Source: Ophiobolus disseminans (Eukaryota > Ascomycota > Dothideomycetes > Pleosporales > Phaeosphaeriaceae). Taken from it: a stretch of DNA of 64,000 nucleotides. Below, in pieces: positions 63,616-64,000 of the stretch. Below the pieces are notes generated by a model. That model did no database searches, was not told where the DNA came from, and saw only the letters and a program-made list of their open reading frames with translations. Where the stretch lies: assembly GCA_010093685.1 (NCBI GenBank), contig MU006224.1, forward strand, positions 712,476 through 776,475, given 5' to 3'. A program made the position numbers and the translations under genes. Each line of letters opens with the position of its first letter. Within the stretch, counting starts at the first letter, position 1.

Positions 63616-64000
63616 CTGTGAGCGTCAGTGATGGTCGGATTACACCTTGGAAGTGAATGGGGACTTGCTCCATATTAAGTGTCAGTTTGATTCGAGAGGG
63701 AGGTTGGTGATTCCGACGGACTAGCCTGGTAAGAATTGCGAAAAGGCCTTGATTCGTTGAGTTGAGTAATACCTAGGTAGCGAGGGTTGACGCCTCAGAT
63801 CAATCTGAGGAAAAGAGTTAAATGGTTGTCGAGGGGAATTATGGAACGAACGGCGAGCGTCCTAGCGGGATTTGCAAACACTTTCACAGCACCCGGTTGT
63901 GCATGTAAACGCTAAAAACAGGGCACAAATCGTTTGTTTCTCTGCACGATCCTGTATATCAGCACTTTAGCTGTCGAAAGCCACCCTAAAGCCCCAGATC
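63616..64000. other. Right edge of window, no gene seen
   Basis: About 385 bp. An ATG at about 63673 on the minus strand could be a remnant of the copy G start, but its frame does not join. Nothing else supported. Confidence 0.4.

Noticed and set aside
1..64000. CRISPR array, bacterial operons, prophage or plasmid features
   Set aside because: Introns, fungal families and a nuclear-type tRNA intron mark eukaryotic nuclear DNA; no regularly spaced repeats were seen.

Overview
The window is nuclear DNA of a filamentous ascomycete, most likely a dothideomycete (an inference from gene content). Genes carry short GT-AG introns, mostly 42-63 nt, often with a CTAAC/CTGAC-type branch site. Gene spacing is compact, fungal-specific families are present (HET, MAPEG, Fig1, CYP52-like P450, HSP9/12), and the one tRNA gene found has a nuclear-type intron. 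Exon structures below were built by hand from splice signals and reading frame.

Layout. 1-13.5 kb is mostly housekeeping: a partial TSR3 (18S rRNA modification), a GGA clathrin adaptor, a MAPEG protein, MDM35 divergent from RRP6 (exosome nuclease), a protein with a STAND-type N-terminus and an SH3-like C-terminus, a CYP52-like P450 and an unrecognised two-exon gene. 13.8-18.4 kb has a secreted cupredoxin and a broken amidase. 18.7-26.3 kb is an accessory island: three tandem BTB-domain copies, all with a lesion in or directly beside them, one joined in frame to a broken BIR domain, then an intact HET gene between two copies of a short direct repeat. 26.7-33.3 kb has a GH20 hexosaminidase, a GT8-like glycosyltransferase, RPL12 and a small gene. 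33.7-45.4 kb has SMC4 (condensin), cytosolic SHMT, a tandem pair of tiny single-pass membrane proteins, a frameshifted membrane protein and an RNase T2. 46.5-48.9 kb holds two BTB genes with a RING finger inserted in the BTB fold, both interrupted by a stop at the same structural point. 49-59.4 kb returns to conserved genes: a Fig1-family protein, a three-exon small gene, HSP12, tRNA-Ser(UGA), an LACTB2-like hydrolase, EFM5, HNT1 and an enoyl-CoA hydratase. 59.9-63.6 kb has a broken F-box-like gene and two tail-to-tail BTB genes, one broken.

How it fits together. The conserved genes are open over their full length, including SMC4 at 4.4 kb, so poor base quality does not explain the broken ones. 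Nearly all lesions, single in-frame stops or one-base shifts in otherwise continuous frames, fall in accessory families (BTB, RING-BTB, BIR, F-box-like, amidase). The picture is of recently expanded fungal families decaying between stable housekeeping blocks. Two palindromic MITE-like elements lie in or next to these regions.

Limits. No database search was possible. Family calls rest on recognised motifs, and starts or splice sites marked as alternatives need transcript data.
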